Below are positions 19,913 through 32,712 of a stretch of DNA of 64,000 nt, piece by piece. Source of the DNA: Molanna angustata (lineage: Eukaryota > Arthropoda > Insecta > Trichoptera > Molannidae). The position numbers were made by a program, and so were the translations under genes. The DNA lies in the NCBI GenBank assembly GCA_963576475.1, contig OY754967.1, positions 20,934,414 to 20,998,413 of the forward strand, given 5' to 3'. How positions within the stretch are numbered: position 1 is the stretch's first letter; each line of letters opens with the position of its first letter. The notes under the pieces are model-generated. The model was not told the origin of the DNA. It did no database searches and worked only from the letters and a program-made list of their open reading frames with translations.

Positions 19913-22900
19913 ATGGGCGCCTCACAAAGTACTAGAAAATTGAGTGTTAACAACGATACTCCTATCCATGTTTCCGAAGCTGCAATGAATAGGTTTACCG
20001 TGACAGAAACTTCAAACGTTGGTGCCTTTTTTATTACATAATATTCATATTTTCAAACCTAAAATTAATATTTTAAGTACGTTGATTGAAATTTGTATAT
20101 TCCAGACTCCAGTAAATGCTCAACCAAGAAAATCTGAACCCGAAATGAAAGATGCAGATGTTTATTGGCGACAACGTATAGATGAATTAAAGAAAGCTCA
20201 CACAGTTATTAATCAAAAAATGGAAGAAGAATACAATAAAGCCGTAATAAAGACAGCAGAAATGTTTAAATCGACAAATACTACGGGAAAATCACCTCCA
20301 TGTTTAGAACATGAATCCATGGTAATATATACTCTAGTTTAATGATATCGTAGACCTGGGGGGCAAGTTGGTTCAACCGGCGAAATGCATATCATGGATA
20401 TAATTATTATATGGAGTTCTATGATAATATGTTAACCTTTTCCGTGCTAGGCGTATGCTAAACAATGTAACACCTCAGTGCGGCGCAATTTTCGGACAAA
20501 ATTAAAATCGTCATATCTCAATAACTACTCACCTGAGATACTTGATATCTTCGACAAGAATATTCTTTTTTAGCTGTTTTAAATGTTGAGTAGAATTTTT
20601 TGTTTTTCTGCATACTATTTAACTGATTTTTTCAACATTCCAGCTCACAAAACCGTGACTAATTAGCAAAAAAATATCACATAGGTAAAAAAAGATATAG
20701 GAAAGTATATAGTGAATAAAAATCAGCTTAAAATTTATGAATTTTTAAGTATTTCTTCGAAAACAAACACAGTTTTCAACAATTGCTTAGTGCCTTATAC
20801 GTTTGTATGAAGTTTATCTGTAAGCGCTATGACCTATGCGCCGCTGCACAGTGACTTTATCAACTTATATAGTAGAAAATAGTCATAAAATCATTGGTTG
20901 TTATAAATAATACTGTAATAACTCAACAGGCTCTGAGTACTTTTTCGGAACATTAAAAAATAGCAAAATTCATTCATAATAGCAAAAAAATGTTCAATGA
21001 AGTCAACACAAAAAAGGTAACACAAAAAATCGAAGTTACTCTCAAAAACACATGAACTTTAAAAAAAGAGTTATTTTGAAATATGAATCAACGTTTAAGA
21101 CACAAATAAAGACATAAATTTACAACAAAATACTTTGCTTTTATAAACTAAATAAAAACCGAACATAAATATTTTTCTAAACCGGCGCACAATCTCTAAG
21201 AACTCGGATATGGGTTATACGCAACATTAATATCCATACAAAGCGGTATCTCAGTGCAGGTCCCGATTACGTCTCGGGATGAAATAGACAAAAAGTAAAC
21301 ACTCTACTGCCATCTACCAATTTTTTTTAAAACATATTTACTTAGATAAATGGTTCGGTTACACGATGTAATTATTATTTTTTTGATATGTCGATAAATA
21401 AGATTTCTACAGCGAGTTTAAGTGGAGCATTATCCATCACGATAACCTATCGTGATTAGCACTGAAACGGTTAAGGTGTCATAGAAGTCCATGTGATAAT
21501 TATATCCATGATATGGGTAATCACGAGGGTTTTGAATTCGCCGGTTGGATCAGACTTGCCCTCCTGAACTACAGGCAATATTTCTGAATATGCTTGAGAT
21601 ATTATGTCCTTATTCTGTTGGATTTGTGTAGTCTGCATGCTTATTAGTCGAACCATTTTCCAAATAAGAACTTCTGAAATATTTTACTAACTTTAACCAA
21701 TATAGTGATGTGACCTTTTTTGTCACTTGCATATGAGTCGTATATTATCAAAAACTACAGTAGAGTCTCACAAATCCGGCACTTCAGTACTTCGGCACGT
21801 CCAGTAGTCCGGCACCATCAGCTCGCGCCTCCCCCACCACTTCCTACGCTCGCCCGGAGCTCGCAACCTTTGCGTCAGTCTGTATCAACTAAAATCTTGT
21901 CACAATAGCGCGCGTTTATCTTTGTGCGCACATTCTCGCTCAGAAACATACCTTCCGCTGCTGTTATTAAGTTATTTTTCATAGTGAATGTGTAAATTCA
22001 AATAATGTAAGCCAAAATGTCGAGCAAGAAATTTGAAGTAAATAAATGCATATTCCCTTGTTGAATTAGTACATTATGAAATGCTTTATTTTATTAATTT
22101 ATCTTGAATTTTTCTATACAATCCAGTAATCCGAACATTCCAATAATCCGGCACCCCCTGGTTTTTACTAGTTCCGGATTAGTGAGACTCTACTGTATAT
22201 ATCAAAATTAATATTTTCATCTAGTAATATGAAATATACTATTCTCATTAATATTTAATTATACAAAATAGCATATTGTTTTACTAGTTAATTTATTTTT
22301 TAAAGAGTAATAAATAGTTTTTATCGATTGTGAAAAATACAGCGTAAATCTGACCTGCCTTTGAAACTAAATGACTCATATAATGTATTATGAAGGCCAG
22401 ATCCACCATCTGTTCATATGGTGCAGTAGCATCAAGGGCAAGTTCATCTGACCTGCCTTTGATACTAAATGACTCATATAATGTATTATGAAGGCCAGAT
22501 CCACCATCTGTTCATATGGTGCAGTAGCATCAAGGGCAAGTTCATCTGACCTGCCTTTGATACTAAATGACTCATATAATGTATTATGAAGGCCAGATCC
22601 ACCATCTGTTCATATGGTGCAGTAGCATCAAGGGCAAGTTCATCTGACCTGCCTTTGATACTAAATGACTCATATAATGTATTATGAAGGCCAGATCCAC
22701 CATCTGTTCATATGGTGCAGTAGCATCAAGGGCAAGTTCATCTGACCTGCCTTTGATACTAAATGACTCATATAATGTATTATGAAGGCCAGATCCACCA
22801 TCTGTTCATATGGTGCAGTAGCATCAAGGGCAAGTTCATCTGACCTGCCTTTGATACTAAATGACTCATATAATGTATTATGAAGGCCAGATCCACCATC

Positions 22901-25900
22901 TGTTCATATGGTGCAGTAGCATCAAGGGCAAGTTCATCTGATCTGCCTTTGATACTAAATGACTCATATAATGTATTATGAAGGCCAGATCCACCATCTG
23001 TTCATATGGTGCAGTAGCATCAAGGGCAAGTTCATCTGACCTGCCTTTGATACTAAATGACTCATATAATGTATTATGAAGGCCAGATCCACCATCTGTT
23101 CATATGGTGCAGTAGCATCAAGGGCAAGTTCATCTGACCTGCCTTTGATACTAAATGACTCATATAATGTATTATGAAGGCCAGATCCACCATCTGTTCA
23201 TATGGTGCAGTAGCATCAAGGGCAAGTTCATCTGATCTGCCTTTGATACTAAATGACTCATATAATGTATTATGAAGGCCAGATCCACCATCTGTTCATA
23301 TGGTGCAGTAGCATCAAGGGCAAGTTCATCTGATCTGCCTTTGATACTAAATGACTCATATAATGTATTATGAAGGCCAGATCCACCATCTGTTCATATG
23401 GTGCAGTAGCATCAAGGGCAAGTTCATCTGACCTGCCTTTGATACTAAATGACTCATATAATGTATTATGAAGGCCAGATCCACCATCTGTTCATATGGT
23501 GCAGTAGCATCAAGGGCAAGTTCATCTGATCTGCCTTTGATACTAAATGACTCATATAATGTATTATGAAGGCCAGATCCACCATCTGTTCATATGGTGC
23601 AGTAGCATCAAGGGCAAGTTCATCTGATCTGCCTTTGATACTAAATGACTCATATAATGTATTATGAAGGCCAGATCCACCATCTGTTCATATGGTGCAG
23701 TAGCATCAAGGGCAAGTTCATCTGATCTGCCTTTGATACTAAATGACTCATATAATGTATTATGAAGGCCAGATCCACCATCTGTTCATATGGTGCAGTA
23801 GCATCAAGGGCAAGTTCATCTGATCTGCCTTTGATACTAAATGACTCATATAATGTATTATGAAGGCCAGATCCACCATCTGTTCATATGGTGCAGTAGC
23901 ATCAAGGGCAAGTTCATCTGATCTGCCTTTGATACTTAATGACTCATATAATGTATTATGAAGGCCAGATCCACCATCTGTTCATATGGTGCAGTAGCAT
24001 CAAGGGCAAGTTCATCTGATCTGCCTTTGATACTAAATGACTCATATAATGTATTATGAAGGCCAGATCCACCATCTGTTCATATGGTGCAGTAGCATCA
24101 AGGGCAAGTTCATCTGATCTGCCTTTGATACTAAATGACTCATATAATGTATTATGAAGGCCAGATCCACCATCTGTTCATATGGTGCAGTAGCATCAAG
24201 GGCAAGTTCATCTGACCTGCCTTTGATACTAAATGACTCATATAATGTATTATGAAGGCCAGATCCACCATCTGTTCATATGGTGCAGTAGCATCAAGGG
24301 CAAGTTCATCTGATCTGCCTTTGATACTAAATGACTCATATAATGTATTATGAAGGCCAGATCCACCATCTGTTCATATGGTGCAGTAGCATCAAGGGCA
24401 AGTTCATCTGATCTGCCTTTGATACTAAATGACTCATATAATGTATTATGAAGGCCAGATCCACCATCTGTTCATATGGTGCAGTAGCATCAAGGGCAAG
24501 TTCATCTGATCTGCCTTTGATACTAAATGACTCATATAATGTATTATGAAGGCCAGATCCACCATCTGTTCATATGGTGCAGTAGCATCAAGGGCAAGTT
24601 CATCTGATCTGCCTTTGATACTAAATGACTCATATAATGTATTATGAAGGCCAGATCCACCATCTGATCATATGGTGCAGTAGCATCAAGGGCAAGTTCA
24701 TCGGAGGCTTAAATACAGCGTAAATCTGACCTGCCTTTGATACTAAATGACTCATATAATGTATTATGAAGGCCAGATCCACCTTCATCCACTGTTCATA
24801 TGGTGCAGTAGCATCAAGGGCAAGTTCATCGGAGGCTTAAATAAAAATACTCAGTACAATTTTATTAGAAAAGGACAAGGAAAAAATTATTTAAACACTT
24901 TCCAATTTCATAAATATCAGTTTGAACATTTTATAGTTATATAAAATTGAAAATAATGCTAATGTTTCATTATTCATAGATTCCTTTTAATTACATAAGT
25001 AAATGATTTAGAATTTTCCATTTCATTAAGTTAAGTTCTAATATATATAATCCAATTGTCGATTTGTTCAAGAGAACTTTGTTCTCTTAACATATCGCCA
25101 AGGATTCAAGCCAGGATACGCGAGATTTTGTATGCACGGTCTACATTTTTCACGGCTTTTCTAACTTTGAAGTCAAAAAACACCAACTTAGAGGCTTCGC
25201 AGCATATATGTTCTATATACTGATTTATTCCCCCCTTATAACTTTTGATCCGCTCAATTTACAGAGCTCAAAATTTCAGAATAGGTAAATAGTTATAGGC
25301 TTTTATACTCAGAATTTTGAATTTTTGTTTCAGTAAGGGGTTATCAACTTTTGAATTTTTACTTTATTTTTCCATATATCTCAAAAAAACATAAAAGCTA
25401 GAATGCTGAAAATTGGTATAAATATAGACAAATACCAAATCTCAATTTTTTTTAATAAAGTTAAGAATTTCACAAACTTTTTATACGAAGAAAAATATTC
25501 TTTATGATAAATTCATGTGTCTAACTGCCTATATTTCCAAAGTTTTTAAAAATATCTAAAAACGAGTGGGTTGTGGCCAACACTAAACTCTCCACACCAC
25601 AAATATTGACAATGAAATATTTTATTCATTCTAAATTTTACTACCAGGAATATAAATTTTCTAACGATAGTATATTTTCATGTTAAGATAGACAAACTAT
25701 TAATGCCGTATAGTGAAGAATGCTTATGTTGTATGAAATATTTTAAAAAAAGCAGATAAATAGTGATTTAAAGAACGCGAGAGCATTTTCAAAATTTTGA
25801 CACGTGATATCATATGAAGATTTTTTTGTTATTTATGGAAAGCTAATCAGTTCTATGTTCAAGCTCTTTACATTATAACATGAAATCAAATTACTGAACG

Positions 25901-28900
25901 TTTCCATACATAGAAATTTATCTAATTTCATTTTTATTCATACTAAATGTTACTATCAGGAATATAAATTTTCTTCCGATAGTATATTTTTATGTTAAGA
26001 TAGACAAACTATTAATGCAGTATAGTGAAGAATGCTTATGTTGTATGAAATATTTTTAAAAAAGCACATAAATTTTGTTTTAAAGAACGCAAGAGTATTT
26101 TCCAAATTTTGACAGGTGATATCATATGAAGAATTTTTTTGTTATTTATGGAAAGCTAATCAGTTCTATGTTCAAGCTCTTTACATTATAACATGAAATC
26201 AAATTACTGAACTTTTCCATACATAGAAATTTATCTAAGTACATTTTTATTCATACTAAATGTTACTACCAGGAATATAAATTTTCTTCCGATAGTATAT
26301 TTTTATGTTAAGATAAACAAACTATTAATGCAGTATAGTGAAGAATGCTTATGTTGTATGAAATATTTTAAAAAAAGCAGATAAATTTTGATTTAAAGAA
26401 CGCGAGAGCATTTTCAAAATTTTGACACGTGATATCATATGAAGATTTTTTTGTTATTTATGGAAAGCTAATCAGTTCTATGTTCAAGCTCTTTACATTA
26501 TAACATGAAATCAAATTACTGAACGTTTCCATACATAGAAATTTATCTAATTACATTTTTATTCATACTAAATGTTACTATCAGGAATATAAATTTTCTT
26601 CCGATAGTATATTTTTATGTTAAGATAGACAAACTATTAATGCAGTATAGGGAAGAATGCTTATGTTGTATGAAATATTTTAAAAAAAGCAGATAAATTT
26701 TGTTCTAAAGAACGCGAGAGCATTTTCCAAATTTTGACAGGTGATATTATGAAGATTTTTTTTGTTATTTATGGAAAGCTAATCAGTTCTATGTTCAAGC
26801 TCTTTACATTATAACATGAAATCAAATAACTGAACGTTTCCATACATAGAAATTTATCTAATTACATTTTTATTCATACTAAATGTTACTATCAGGAATA
26901 TAAATTTTCTTCCGTTAGTATATTTTTATGTTAAGATAGACAAACTATTAATGCAGTATAGGGAAGAATGCTTATGTTGTATGAAATATTTTAAAAAAAG
27001 CAGATAAATTTTGTTCTAAAGAACGCGAGAGCATTTTCCAAATTTTGACAGGTGATATCATATGAAGATTTTTTTTGTTATTTATGGAAAGCTAATCAGT
27101 TCTATGTTCAAGCTCTTTACATTATAACATGAAATCAAATTACTGAACTTTTCCATACATAGAAATTTATCTAATTACATTTTTATTCATACTAAATGTT
27201 ACTACCAGGAATATAAATTTTCTTCCGATAGTATATTTTTATGTTAAGATAAACAAACTATTAATGCAGTATAGTGAAGAATGCTTATGTTGTATGAAAT
27301 ATTTTAAAAAAAGCAGATAAATTTTGATTTAAAGAACACGAGAGCATTTTCAAAATTTTGACACGTGATATCATATGAAGATTTTTTTGTTATTTATGGA
27401 AAGCTAATCAGTTCGATGTTCAAGCTCTTTACATTATAACATGAAATCAAATTACTGAACGTTTCCATACATAGAAATTTATCTAATTACATTTTTATTC
27501 ATACTAAATGTTACTATCAGGAATATAAATTTTCTTCCGTTAGTATATTTTTATGTTAAGATAGACAAACTATTAATGCAGTATAGGGAAGAATGCTTAT
27601 GTTGTATGAAATATTTAAAAAAAAGCAGATAAATTTTGTTTCAAAGAGCGTTAGAGCATTTTGACAATGTTGACACGTGATATCATATGAAGAAATTTTA
27701 TGATATCTATGAAAAGCTAATCAGTTCTAAGTTCAAGCTATTAATATTCTTATATCAATATGAAATCAATGAACTGAACATTGCCAAATATAAAAAAATT
27801 CTCTTGTTACATATAAGTTTCATACAAATATCCATTAAATAAAATATAATTTTTGAAACCGTTGAATATTTTTCTTTTAACATTGACCAACTTTGAATAC
27901 AATTTTATGAAGATTCTTGGTGTTGTATAAATAGTTGAAACCAAATTAAAATATCTCTAATTTCCAGGTCGTGAGAGCATTTTTTCAGTTTTAATAGATG
28001 AAATCATAAAGAAACATTGGGAAAAAATGAACCGTTGTCTATGGAAAACAATATGAAGTCAATCGGATGTGATATCAATATGAAGTCAATCGGACTTATA
28101 GTTTGGGCTGCAGAGAGGCACAAAAAAAAACAACGTAAATGATGAATTCATAGAGAAGAAATCAAAAGTTGTCTATGGAAAACTAATCAGCTCTAGGTCT
28201 TTGCACTTTACACATATGATGTTAATATGAAGTCGATCAGACTTATAGTTTGGGCTGTAGAGAGGACACAAAAAAGATAAATGCTACGGCGTACGGCGTA
28301 CAGCGTATACGCCATACACACAAACACATCACGACGAAACTCATAGTGTGCATTCTCTACATGATACCCATTGAGAAATTGATGTAAAAAAAATACGCTT
28401 AAATTTTGCGAAATCATGACTCTCCCCTATTCCATAGTGTGGAGAGTAAAAAGTCGAAACACCCCAACTAGAAAATTTAATTTTCCATAAAAAATATGAA
28501 CATAATAGTAGTACATCTCAAACTTTTTTAAACAATTTTTAAAAATATTGAATTTAGTGACGACATCGCTTCATACAATTTGTATGGCAGTCGCCTATAC
28601 ACAATATCTCAGAAGACTTAATAGTTTGATACTTAATCTCCAAACATACATACATACCATCATGCTGTTTTCATATTTTGGGTAGGAAAAAAGGACTGAC
28701 CTCCATACTGTCCTATCTTAACATACATACTTACATGTGTTGTATAGAAAACTAAATATCTTAAAATATTCAATAATATAGTTTGGTACTTATTCTTCAA
28801 CTATACATACTATCGCTATCGACAGTTGGATCTCATGTGTTACATGCACCTATTATATGATCAATTTTGAAGGAAAAGGGACCTTGTGCACCAGATGTCA

Positions 28901-29233
28901 AAAACTGTAGACCCAGCCTCGATTATTATAACTGTTTTGTATAGCATATTCTTTTGTTACGAATTCTTGTTATGAAGACACAAGTATTAAAAAGCTTAGC
29001 CGGATAGTTTTGTAAAACGCACAAACCATGAATGTAATCTAATACAGAATGAATATGAGACTTTAATTTCAGAATCAAATTTTATTGTTACTATAAAATT
29101 CTTTTTTTTGTTTCAGGTGATAGATTGTTACAAAAAGAATCCAACCCAACCCCTATTATGTGCAAAATATGTAAATGACTTTAATGAATGTGTAGCCATC
29201 AAAAGGGCGGAAGTGATGGCTACTGGAGCATAA
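19913..29233 (+). CDS. CHCHD3: MICOS complex subunit MIC19/CHCHD3-like
   Basis: Peripheral inner-membrane protein of the MICOS complex that maintains mitochondrial crista junctions. Exons 19913-20017, 20106-20321 and 29117-29233 join in phase 0 (438 nt, 145 aa). Seen: MGASQST at the N terminus (Gly2 context suits N-myristoylation, as in vertebrate MIC19); a charged coiled-coil segment (WRQRIDELKKAHTVINQKME); and a C-terminal CHCH domain with four cysteines spaced C-x9-C-x10-C-x9-C, the first encoded by exon 2 and the rest by exon 3. Twin CX9C proteins are imported into the intermembrane space by Mia40. It is shorter than human MIC19 (227 aa), so an extra exon in intron 1 or 2 is possible, though the frame is already consistent. 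Intron 2 (8.8 kb) is almost wholly repeats. An AATAAA lies near 29503. Confidence 0.88.
20352..21580. mobile_element. Palindromic element split by a piggyBac-like MITE
   Basis: Left arm 20352-20431 (GGGCAAGTTGGTTCAACCGGCG ... ATCATGGATATAATTAT) and right arm 21475-21580 are inverted copies. The inserted MITE at 20436-21470 sits between the arms near the palindrome centre. Confidence 0.7.
20436..21470. mobile_element. piggyBac-like MITE, TTAA target site
   Basis: Flanked by TTAA at 20432-20435 and 21471-21474. Termini CCTTTTCCGTGCTA and, inverted, CCGTTTCAGTGCTA match piggyBac-type ends in position and style. 1035 bp with no transposase ORF, so non-autonomous. In MIC19 intron 2. Confidence 0.8.
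21758..22195. mobile_element. pogo/Tigger-like MITE
   Basis: Flanked by TA. Terminal inverted repeats CAGTAGAGTCTCACAAATCC and CAGTAGAGTCTCACTAATCC (right end inverted) are typical of the pogo/Tigger branch of Tc1-mariner. 438 bp, no transposase ORF. Confidence 0.88.
22349..24700 (+). repeat. 98-bp satellite, exactly 24 tandem units
   Basis: 2352 bp = 24 x 98 bp. Units start TCTGA(C/T)CTGCC and end CAAGGGCAAGTTCA. They are nearly identical; the recurring difference is one C/T site in the sixth position. First unit and last unit carry private changes. Located in intron 2 of MIC19. Confidence 0.97.
24701..24840 (+). repeat. Diverged 25th unit with flanking sequence (likely progenitor form)
   Basis: After the array comes TCGGAGGCTTAAATACAGCG, then a unit with a 7-bp insertion (CCACCTTCATCCACTG), then TCGGAGGCTTAAAT again. 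The ACAGCGTAAA lead-in also precedes unit 1 at 22340. This unit keeps both natural borders of the repeat and probably represents the sequence from which the array was amplified. Confidence 0.75.
25050..28850 (+). mobile_element. Helentron-like non-autonomous element (HINE family), expanded copy C0
   Basis: Starts TCCAATTGTCGATTTGTTC and ends ATCGACAGTTGGATCTCATG followed by TGTTACATGCACC. It has the same ends as the copies at 31297, 32713, 34277 and 35298: a 5' sequence whose inverted copy lies just before a 3' hairpin (CATGTGTTACATG) and a CTAG-like terminus. That architecture (subterminal inverted repeats, internal tandem repeats, 3' stem-loop, no target duplication) fits Helentron-related DINE/HINE elements. 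This copy is about 3.8 kb because its interior contains a 312-bp tandem array. In MIC19 intron 2. Confidence 0.65.
25600..27830 (+). repeat. ~312-bp tandem array, about seven units
   Basis: The landmark AGCTAATCAGTTC recurs at 25841, 26154, 26466, 26777, 27090, 27402 and 27715 (spacing 311-313). Units differ by a few per cent; the last is most diverged. Single or paired diverged units also occur at 33737-34275, next to other copies of the same element family. Confidence 0.93.
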
Positions 29234-31095
29234 AATGTCTTGTTTCGTTTATTTATGATTCCATAATATAATATTTTTATTAGTATCTTGTTATTTTTTA
29301 TCCAATGATATAACCAGAATATACTTAATTATTTTATAGAATTATTTATTTAAATTATAATTGTTGGAATTTTCATTCAAATACAAGACACAACAAAGCA
29401 ACCACATCTAAAGTCATTTTTCTTTGGTTTTAAAATTAGAATGAAAATGTTTATATTTTACTTCTAAATACCTATTTAGTAATTTTTGTTCAATATTTCT
29501 AAAATAAATTTTCCAAATATTGTTTTTTTAAATTTTATTATCAATTTTTAAAAAAAAAAACATTGAATGTATGTAGTAATATTAATCATTTATATATTTT
29601 TCAAAGAATTTTATAAGTTTCGATATTGAGAAAAAAATTTGTTCATACGATGCGTTACTAGACCTATCCAACCTACTCAAACTGAGATTCATTTAATATA
29701 ATAGTAATGCATCTGATCATTAGGAATCACAACATTCTCAATATGAGTGCCATTTTTTGATAAAATTGATTAAAAAATTACCCCAGATAAAAATACAGAA
29801 TCACCTTTTGGTTTCTAAGCAGGCATCCCAGGTTCAATCCTAAGCAGAGAAGAAAATTATTTCTCACGCAAATATTACTTCTCTGGAATAAAAGCACTTA
29901 GAAGAAATTGTCATTATAGCTATAAACTCGCCACTAACACAAAATGTTAAATAAATAAAAGATCCATTGTTTCCTACTTTGGAAAGTGGTGTTTTTCCAG
30001 TTAAACAACAGCACTGTAAATATTTTATTTGTATCCATTTACTTTTTACTGTACTCATATAGCTCGTCTGGTAAATAAATATTGATTCTACCTACCTACC
30101 CTGTATGTTTCATATTTTTTACGAGGATAAAGAAATTAAAAATAGAAATAAGTGTATTGCTCTTGAAGATATAAATTTGCGTTGCTATTCACTTATTTAT
30201 GGACTGAAATATTTAAATCTGTTTGATTTAGCAAGGAAGCTTTATCAAGAAGATTAGTTAAATTGATTAAAATGAAAAATAAGCCAAACATAAGCAAAAA
30301 AATATCGAGATTTCTGAGAGAAACATGCCTCAAATATAAAATATCATAAGACAGCAGCCTAAGTAACGCAGCATCCAGTGTAAGTGTAACAATGGAATCC
30401 AATCCATACTTACACCTTAGCGGGGCCAAGCATCTTTTATAAGTTGGTAAGTCCTACTGATGCACCAGCATTGTAGCTTCTTCCTAAACATGGTAATCTA
30501 GAAAAATACACCGTGATATTTCCATAAGTATTGTGATCGATATATTGCCATGCATTTAGATAGCAAAGAAACCCAATACCCATCATTTCACTTTGGGCTA
30601 ATGTATTTATTTTATTAATACTAGGAAGGGCTTATAGCAGCTCTCCGGGCCTTGTTAATATATTTGAACAATATCCATTGTTTTTAAACTATGATAAGTA
30701 GCCCAAAATAAAAGACTTTAACAGATTCTTAGAATGTTGGTTTTCATGCGGCGGCGTCGCTGATTGGAGCATTGACTTGTCCTTCTCTCTCTGTGTTCCA
30801 CTAGTGCGGGGTCTGCGCTACTAGCGTCTACAATCCGCATTCACCTGTTGAGCTCTGAAATTTTATATTAAATGCGAAAATTAAAAAAAAATGTATAAAT
30901 TTAATTTATAATAGTCTAAAATTCAATTTATAAAGCAACTCGCTCACACGAGACGCTGTTATTATAATAAACAAACTTAAACCTAACCTAAGAATGCAGA
31001 AAAGAAAAGCTGGGGCTAGATGCTACTGTCCGCGCTCTGATGCAGTAGTTGTCAGCGAGTCGCGTCTGAAAGTTCAACCATGGTTACATAGTCTA
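29234..31095. other. MIC19 3' region and intergenic DNA
   Basis: AT-rich; presumed MIC19 3' UTR with AATAAA near 29503. Near 29829 a CCCAGGTTCAATCCT stretch resembles a pol III B box, so 29815-29990 may be a SINE fragment. A more GC-rich patch lies at 30745-30860 and 31010-31080. The minus-strand open frame at 30193-30429 has no recognisable domain. No gene is supported. Confidence 0.45.
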
Positions 31096-31254
31096 AGTGC
31101 CTTTTCACACGACCCAGTTGTCTGGTAGCCGGCGCCGGGTAATTGTATGGGCATGCATGCCGGTGCGTGTGAAAGCTACCATGCGTGCCTATACACTTCG
31201 CTGCCAAGTACCCGGCGCTGGCTACCAGACAAGCGGGTCGTGTGAATAGGCACT
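31096..31254. mobile_element. 159-bp MITE with ~46-bp terminal inverted repeats
   Basis: Left end AGTGCCTTTTCACACGACCC and right end (inverted) AGTGCCTATTCACACGACCC continue into a shared GTCTGGTAGCC(G/A)GCGCCGGGTA. Only about 65 bp separates the arms. GC-rich against its surroundings. No obvious target-site duplication was resolved. Confidence 0.85.
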
Positions 31255-31296
31255 AACGCTAGTCGAACTGAGTTCATTATCCGCGAACGGGGTTGT

Positions 31297-32299
31297 GTAA
31301 CTGTCGAATTGTTCAGGAGAACTTGGTTCTCTTAACATATCGACAATGTTTCAAGCCAGGATACGCGAGAATTGTATGCAGAGGTCTACTTTTTTCACGG
31401 CTTTTCCAACTTTGAAGTAAAAAAACAGCAACTTAGAGGCTTCGCAGCATATATGTTCCATACACGGATTTACTCAGAATTCGGAGTAGAACATTTCGTG
31501 TGTCTGTGTGTGTGTCCGTCCCCCCCTTATAACTTTTGATCCGCTCAATTTACAGAGCCCAAAATTTCAGAATATATAAACAGTTATAGGCCTACAAAAC
31601 TTTTGTACTCAGAATTTTGAATTTTGGTTTCAGTCAGGGGTTATCAACTTTTGAATTTTTACTTTATTTTTCCATATATCTCAGAAACCATAAAAGCTAG
31701 AACGCTGAAAATTGGTACAAATATAGACAAATACAAAACCTAAAATTTGTTTTTTCAAAAAAATTCCAGGGTTTCTCAAACATTTTTTATTAAGAAAAAT
31801 ATTTTTTTTATGATTAATTTATGAGTTTAACTACCTATATTTCCAAATTTTTTAAAAATATCGAAAAAAGCCGAAACACCCCAACTAGATAATTTAATTT
31901 TCTATAAAAAATATTAACATTGTATTAGCACATCTCAATTTTTTTTAACAATTTTTATAAAAATTGAATTTAGTGACGACATTGCTTCATACAATTTGTA
32001 TGGCAATAGCCTACACACAATATCTAAGAGGACTTAATAGTTTGATACTAATCTCCAAACATAGGTACATAACATCATGCTGTTTTCATATTCTGGGTAG
32101 GATCAAAGGACTGACCTCCATACTATCCTATCTTGACATACATATCTAGGTACATGGGTTGTATAAGGGTTGTATAGAAAACCAAATATCAAAAAATATT
32201 AAATAATCTGTATTTATGGGTTTATAGTTTGGTACTTATTCTTCAACTATACGTACTATCGCTATCGACAGTTGGATCTCATGTGTTACATGAAACTAG
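31297..32299 (+). mobile_element. HINE family copy C1
   Basis: About 1 kb. Begins with a worn form of the family start (AACTGTCGAATTGTTCAGG) and ends ATCGACAGTTGGATCTCATG ... GAAACTAGT. Open frames inside are not genes. Confidence 0.75.
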
Positions 32300-32482
32300 T
32301 GTCATAAAAAGTTCATTGGCTGGGCTGTCGATGGCCTTAGCATTTTAATTGTATAAAGTAGTGATTAAATTCTTTTCAGATTCTCTACCAATCTCCGGGG
32401 GTGAAATTAAGTATTAATAATAAAATTTATATCAGATACCATTAACAACGGGGGTGATTTTAGGATATTTTTTAATTTATAG

Positions 32483-32708
32483 ACTAGTTGCATGTAACAC
32501 ATGAGATTCAACTGTCGATAGCGATAGTATGTATTTTTGAAAAATAAGTACCAAACTATAAATCCAAATTATTGAATAGGTATTTTAAGATATTTTGTTT
32601 TCTATACAACATATGTAGGTATGTATGTCAAAATAGGATTGTATGGAGGTCAATCCTTTATTCCTACCCGGAATATGAAAACAACATGATGGTATGTATG
32701 TATGTTTA
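32483..32708 (-). mobile_element. HINE family, 3'-end fragment, inverted (C1b)
   Basis: Starts ACTAGTTGCATGTAACACAT and continues through TCAACTGTCGATAGCGATAG, the exact inverted 3' end of the family. Truncated at 32708, immediately before copy C2. Confidence 0.85.
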
Positions 32709-32712
32709 GATA

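Noticed and set aside
22349..24700. CRISPR-like array
   Set aside because: Units are contiguous identical 98-mers without variable spacers in a eukaryotic intron; it is a satellite.
29117..29233. First read as a possible last exon of HMGCR
   Set aside because: The translation VIDCYKKNP...C is the CHCH half of MIC19 and joins the 20106-20321 exon in frame; HMGCR already ends at 7915.
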